Below, piece by piece: positions 19,239 through 22,445 of a stretch of 22,445 bases of DNA; the stretch's first letter is position 1, and the number at the start of each line of letters is the position of its first letter. Under the pieces are notes generated by a model, which worked only from the letters and a program-made list of their open reading frames with translations, was not told where the DNA came from and made no database searches. A program made the position numbers and the translations under genes. This DNA comes from a virus. Where the stretch lies: positions 1-22,445 of IMG/VR virus record IMGVR_UViG_3300032240_001373, one strand, 5' to 3'.

Positions 19239-19256
19239 TATACTATCCCATGTCAA
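19239..19256. promoter_or_regulatory. Divergent promoter elements between membrane protein and RusA genes
   Basis: Rightward -10-like TATACT at 19239-19244 without a good -35. Leftward a perfect -35 TTGACA at 19256-19251 whose best -10 at 17 bases is poor (CAAACT). A GATA-TACTATC near-palindrome lies between them. Promoter activity in both directions is expected from gene orientation, but the elements are incomplete. Confidence 0.4.
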
Positions 19257-19285
19257 TAGGTTGTACCCACATTTATTCATCTACT

Positions 19286-19624
19286 ATGAAAACTGTTGTT
19301 TTTCCTTGGCCTCCCAAAGAATTATCCCCAAATACCCCTTTGCATTGGGCTAAAAAGGCCAAATACAAGAAAATGTATAGACACGCTTGCTGGGCTTTGG
19401 CATTAGAAGCCAAGCTAGAAGGTGACTTCTCAGGGAAAATCCCTATGGAGATTACTTTTTACCCGCCAGACAGACGGCACAGGGATGCCGACAATATGGT
19501 GGCATCAATTAAATCAGGATTAGATGGGCTTGCAGATGCCCTAAAGGTCAACGATAGGCAGTTTGTGCCTAGTTTTCACTTTGACCAAGAAATTAAGGGA
19601 ATGGTAAGAATTAAGTTAAAATGA
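19286..19624 (+). CDS. rusA: RusA-family Holliday junction resolvase
   Basis: 112 residues. Cuts four-way DNA junctions made during recombination and concatemer replication. FPWPPKELSPNTPLHW at 6-21 is the RusA N-terminal signature, and PDRRHRDADNMVASIKSGLD at 61-80 holds catalytic D67 and D69 with K76; D90 (KVNDRQF) is the third acidic residue. The ATG at 19286 is fixed by the family N-terminus; no ribosome site is visible before it. Single-gene rightward unit, followed by a strong terminator. Confidence 0.95.
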   Translation: MKTVVFPWPPKELSPNTPLHWAKKAKYKKMYRHACWALALEAKLEGDFSGKIPMEITFYPPDRRHRDADNMVASIKSGLDGLADALKVNDRQFVPSFHFDQEIKGMVRIKLK

Positions 19625-19646
19625 AGGCTGCAGTCCTTCACGTTTT

Positions 19647-19674
19647 GGGGTGGCCTAAAAACCACCCCTTTTTT
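19647..19674 (+). terminator. Rightward intrinsic terminator after rusA
   Basis: GGGGTGG-CCTAAAAA-CCACCCC (19647-19653 with 19662-19668) followed by TTTTTT. A small hairpin GAAGG/CCTTC lies just before it at the rusA stop. Leftward there is no T-run after the main stem, so it should not stop the convergent LPD38 transcript efficiently. Confidence 0.88.
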
Positions 19675-22445
19675 ACAGTCCAGCTTTGAATCTAAACTTG
19701 ATGGTGTCTTGCAAGATTTCATCTTTCTTCATTTTGTATTCATCAAGCTGCTTGCGCTTTTCTTCAGAAGTTAGCTGTTTATCATCGCTAATTCTACGCA
19801 TATTGGCATTGATTCCTTGCAGGGCTTTGCCAGCACCTTCTGTAAATCCATAAGCCTGAATCAATCCTTTATTAACTTCAAGCCATTGCTTGGCTTCTTT
19901 TGGATTTTGTTTAACAGCCAGATCTTTAAAGGTTCCCATAGCAGTCTCAGAACGCTGTTTAAGGTCGTAGAATAGGTCTTCCCTACCACGAGGCACTTCA
20001 GGGGCTATAAACGAGCCATAGAGAGGATTATTGCGCTCTTCCTGTGATGCCCTATTACCAGAGAACAGATTTGATCCCCACATGGCTATACCAGCCACAG
20101 AGCCAGCCAATCCACGCATAAGATGGTCAGCTTCCAAAGGATTTAAAATTCTTGTTTTACTACCTTCTACGGGATTACCCTGAGAGTCTGTTTTCCCAGT
20201 ATATGGTATTTGGCTGGCAGCGCTAAACCATTTGCCTAGCTCAGAAGTACTCATAGTGTATTGGCGGAAAGCTTCAATATTTTTCATTCCTTCAGGGGTT
20301 ACGTTACCGCCAGTAAAGAAATTGTGATTCAGCCCTATTTCGGCAATTGGTTTGAAACCAGTAGGAATTGGACCCGATCCTAATGGACCAAGTAATGCAT
20401 CCACCATACCTTCTCTAAGGGCTGAGATAAGTCTTGTGTTGTCAACCGCATCTTTTGTTCCGTCCTTTAGCATTTTGTAAGTGAGCAATTCTGGAATAGA
20501 TTTGAAGAAGTAACTGGCAGAAGTATGCATAGGCAGCAGCAATGTATGGTCATAGCCAATGTTTTTCATTAATCTGCGTGGAATAACAAAGTTACGCATC
20601 TTGGTCTGGTCATCCATACGCTTGTATTCATCGTCATCACCAACTAACAGCGCATATAAAATACAAGTCATGGCCAATAATCCACCAGCAAGAGCCAATC
20701 TCTTCATTGCATCTTCACGAGAAAGACCTCTTAATTTACCGCTAACGCTAGTTACTTTAGCCCCCGTAGTTTTCTCTACTGCATAAGCTACTGGTTCTGC
20801 TAGAGCCTGTGCCAATACATCAATCTGCTGGGCGTAAGCATTCATAAACGCAATAGTACGGTTAAAAAATTGAGCAGCTCTACCATCGCCACGTTTGTCA
20901 AAGTCAATAACATTGGTAGCAGCCAAAACCGCAGCTCTGGTATCGCCTTTGGTTTCTTTCATAACACGAATAAATACGGCTCTACGTTGTGCCAAATCAG
21001 ATGCATCGGCAATTCGGTCAAGAATGCTGGCTGCTTTAGACATTGTAGATTCATTTAAAAGACCAATCTCTTGACGATATTGATGCTCTGCAGTTCTTGC
21101 AGAAGAGTGATATCCGCCAATACCATAAGATCTGAGATATTGGATAATTGGATCTTCCTTGGCTAGATTTGTCTTTAATGGTGTGTATTTGTTCATTAGA
21201 TAATCTACTGGCTTCATTGCAACTGGAGTCAATGATTTGATAAAAGAACCAAATACGCTACCGTATAGTTTTACAGGGTTTTTAACGCCAGACACTAGCG
21301 CAGCTGTAGGGGCATCCATAAACAACTGTTTAACCTGGAATACGCCAGAGAATGTAATTGACCTGCGCAGAGCATTAGAGAAGAATGACAAGATCTCATT
21401 CATTGGGATCTGGATATGCTCAATGCCAATAGCTGCTCTAGCAATCAATGGGTCAGCAATTTGAATATTGACCTTTCTGCCATTCATCAATATAGAAACA
21501 ATGCCTTTAGAAAAGTCTTCCTTGGGAAATACTTTAAGTTTGCCTTTTTCATTGCGCACACCATACTCAACCGCAATACGATTAGCAGCATAGTTTTTAA
21601 TTGAGTTACGGGTAATAGTCATAACATTGTGTAGCATATTGTCTACGATGTCATCGATATCAGCTGTAACTTTACCCTCTTTAAAACGATGCTCTCTAGA
21701 AATGTTTCTAACGCCTTTTGAGCCATAAATTGGAGTGTGTGGGTCAGACTGCTCATCCTGAATGCGCTGCCAAGGAACATAGTCTTCAATATCACGCAAA
21801 GTATCAGCCCGTTTTTTGCTGATGATGCGAGACTGTTCCATCATGTTAATCATATTTTGATTAACAGCATTCCAGTTTTTCATCATTTCTTTAAGTTCTG
21901 GATAATCTTTTTCTAGTTTTATGAAGTCCTCAATAGCCTCTTCTGTCATGTTGACTTTTTGCAAGGCAATCGTAATGCTTCTAAAGTTATCTTCTGCTTC
22001 AGCCACTTCTTGCAATAGCTTTAGCTGGCGCTCTATAGATGTGCCAGGATCCATTTGCTCTGATCTTAAATCTTCCAATTCAGAAAGGCGATCAGCATAC
22101 TCTTGGTTAATACTCTTAGAACGTTTGGCCTCAAAGTAGGCTTGAATAACATTGGCTGTACGTTGAACGCCAACACGTTTTTCCAATTGATGCTTAATGG
22201 TCAAAATGTTTGCCATTGAGAACTTATCTTTTACGGCACGAAACATCTGAATGTTTGGATCAAATACCAATTTACCCATCATAATGACCTGTGTGCCAAT
22301 ACGAGCAGCCTTGAGCGCTTGATTCATAGCTACAGAAGCAATTGCACGACCTGCGCTGTCTACTAACATACGACCATAGCGCTCTGCATCGGCAGCTGTT
22401 AGGCCAGCAGTAAAGTCTATAGTGTTAATACGGATAGCCAGTAAA
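19673..22445 (-). CDS. LPD38-type large virion-associated protein, N-terminus cut
   Basis: 923 residues visible and the frame is open at the right edge, so the full protein is larger. The region RRAVFIRVMKETKGDTRAAV followed by TNVIDFDKRGDGRAAQFFNR matches the Large polyvalent protein-associated domain 38, found in giant phage proteins thought to be internal virion or ejected proteins. A long helical N-terminal part (QEYADRLSELEDLRSEQ, a second heptad region) precedes it. One hydrophobic helix LALAGGLLAMTCILYALLVG could insert in the host membrane. The C-terminus is charged and helical. Likely the last gene of the structural operon. An in-frame ATG at 22369 is probably internal. Confidence 0.85.
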   Translation of the reverse strand, partial: LLAIRINTIDFTAGLTAADAERYGRMLVDSAGRAIASVAMNQALKAARIGTQVIMMGKLVFDPNIQMFRAVKDKFSMANILTIKHQLEKRVGVQRTANVIQAYFEAKRSKSINQEYADRLSELEDLRSEQMDPGTSIERQLKLLQEVAEAEDNFRSITIALQKVNMTEEAIEDFIKLEKDYPELKEMMKNWNAVNQNMINMMEQSRIISKKRADTLRDIEDYVPWQRIQDEQSDPHTPIYGSKGVRNISREHRFKEGKVTADIDDIVDNMLHNVMTITRNSIKNYAANRIAVEYGVRNEKGKLKVFPKEDFSKGIVSILMNGRKVNIQIADPLIARAAIGIEHIQIPMNEILSFFSNALRRSITFSGVFQVKQLFMDAPTAALVSGVKNPVKLYGSVFGSFIKSLTPVAMKPVDYLMNKYTPLKTNLAKEDPIIQYLRSYGIGGYHSSARTAEHQYRQEIGLLNESTMSKAASILDRIADASDLAQRRAVFIRVMKETKGDTRAAVLAATNVIDFDKRGDGRAAQFFNRTIAFMNAYAQQIDVLAQALAEPVAYAVEKTTGAKVTSVSGKLRGLSREDAMKRLALAGGLLAMTCILYALLVGDDDEYKRMDDQTKMRNFVIPRRLMKNIGYDHTLLLPMHTSASYFFKSIPELLTYKMLKDGTKDAVDNTRLISALREGMVDALLGPLGSGPIPTGFKPIAEIGLNHNFFTGGNVTPEGMKNIEAFRQYTMSTSELGKWFSAASQIPYTGKTDSQGNPVEGSKTRILNPLEADHLMRGLAGSVAGIAMWGSNLFSGNRASQEERNNPLYGSFIAPEVPRGREDLFYDLKQRSETAMGTFKDLAVKQNPKEAKQWLEVNKGLIQAYGFTEGAGKALQGINANMRRISDDKQLTSEEKRKQLDEYKMKKDEILQDTIKFRFKAGL

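Noticed and set aside
19181-19285. 35-codon N-terminal extension of RusA
   Set aside because: It would cover the divergent promoter region and precede the conserved RusA N-terminus; no ribosome site supports it.
1-22445. Search for tRNA genes, CRISPR arrays, insertion sequences, integrase
   Set aside because: No TTCGA-type arm with a matching cloverleaf, no regularly spaced repeats, no transposase or integrase motifs were seen.

Overview
The window is about 22.4 kb of a tailed double-stranded DNA phage (Caudoviricetes). The evidence is a small and a large terminase subunit, a very large LPD38-type virion-associated protein, a phage replication/recombination set, and dozens of tightly packed small phage genes that share 1-8 base overlaps. 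There is no integrase, tRNA, rRNA, CRISPR array or insertion sequence. Ribosome sites of the GGAG type and sigma70-like promoters suggest a Gram-negative host. Base composition is moderate, about 42% GC by eye. The kinds of small genes resemble those of uncultured aquatic podovirus-like phages, but host and family are inference.

Layout. (1) 1-2802, minus strand: start of the late/packaging operon, running small terminase, three small genes including a LexA-like winged helix, then large terminase, which runs off the left edge. (2) 2803-3174: control region with palindromes, a polypyrimidine tract and a rightward promoter. (3) 3175-8572, plus strand: an operon of 23 small genes, mostly unnamed phage families (DUF6876-, DUF6927- and DpnD/PcfM-like), ending in a sigma70 region-4-like protein. 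Three of its intergenic gaps carry the same RNA module of two stem-loops followed by a GCTAGGAG ribosome site. (4) 8514-11587, minus: Toprim primase, DEAH-type helicase with zinc ribbon, coiled-coil protein and a putative PD-(D/E)XK nuclease. (5) 11588-12056: non-coding region with a good leftward promoter, a terminator and alternative hairpins; a roughly 120-nt small RNA is predicted. (6) 12057-12347, minus: DUF1364-like nuclease. (7) 12431-13737, plus: HTH-metallophosphoesterase and SprT-like metalloprotease, with their own promoter and a bidirectional terminator. (8) 13761-19199, minus: 20-gene operon with a Cas4/RecB-like nuclease, a DUF1071 (Sak3-type) annealing protein and many small genes. 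(9) 19286-19624, plus: RusA resolvase and a terminator. (10) 19673-22445, minus: LPD38-type protein, open at the right edge.

How it fits together. The two edges are both leftward structural/packaging genes, so on a circular map the virion genes would lie outside the window, between terminase (left) and LPD38 protein (right). The window therefore holds essentially the non-structural half of the genome. Helicase, primase, annealing protein, PD-(D/E)XK nuclease and RusA form a replication-recombination kit. No DNA polymerase or RNA polymerase is present, so the phage must use the host enzymes or encode them elsewhere. The most unusual content is at the RNA level: the covarying intergenic modules, and a predicted small RNA whose loop is complementary to the shared ribosome-binding motif.
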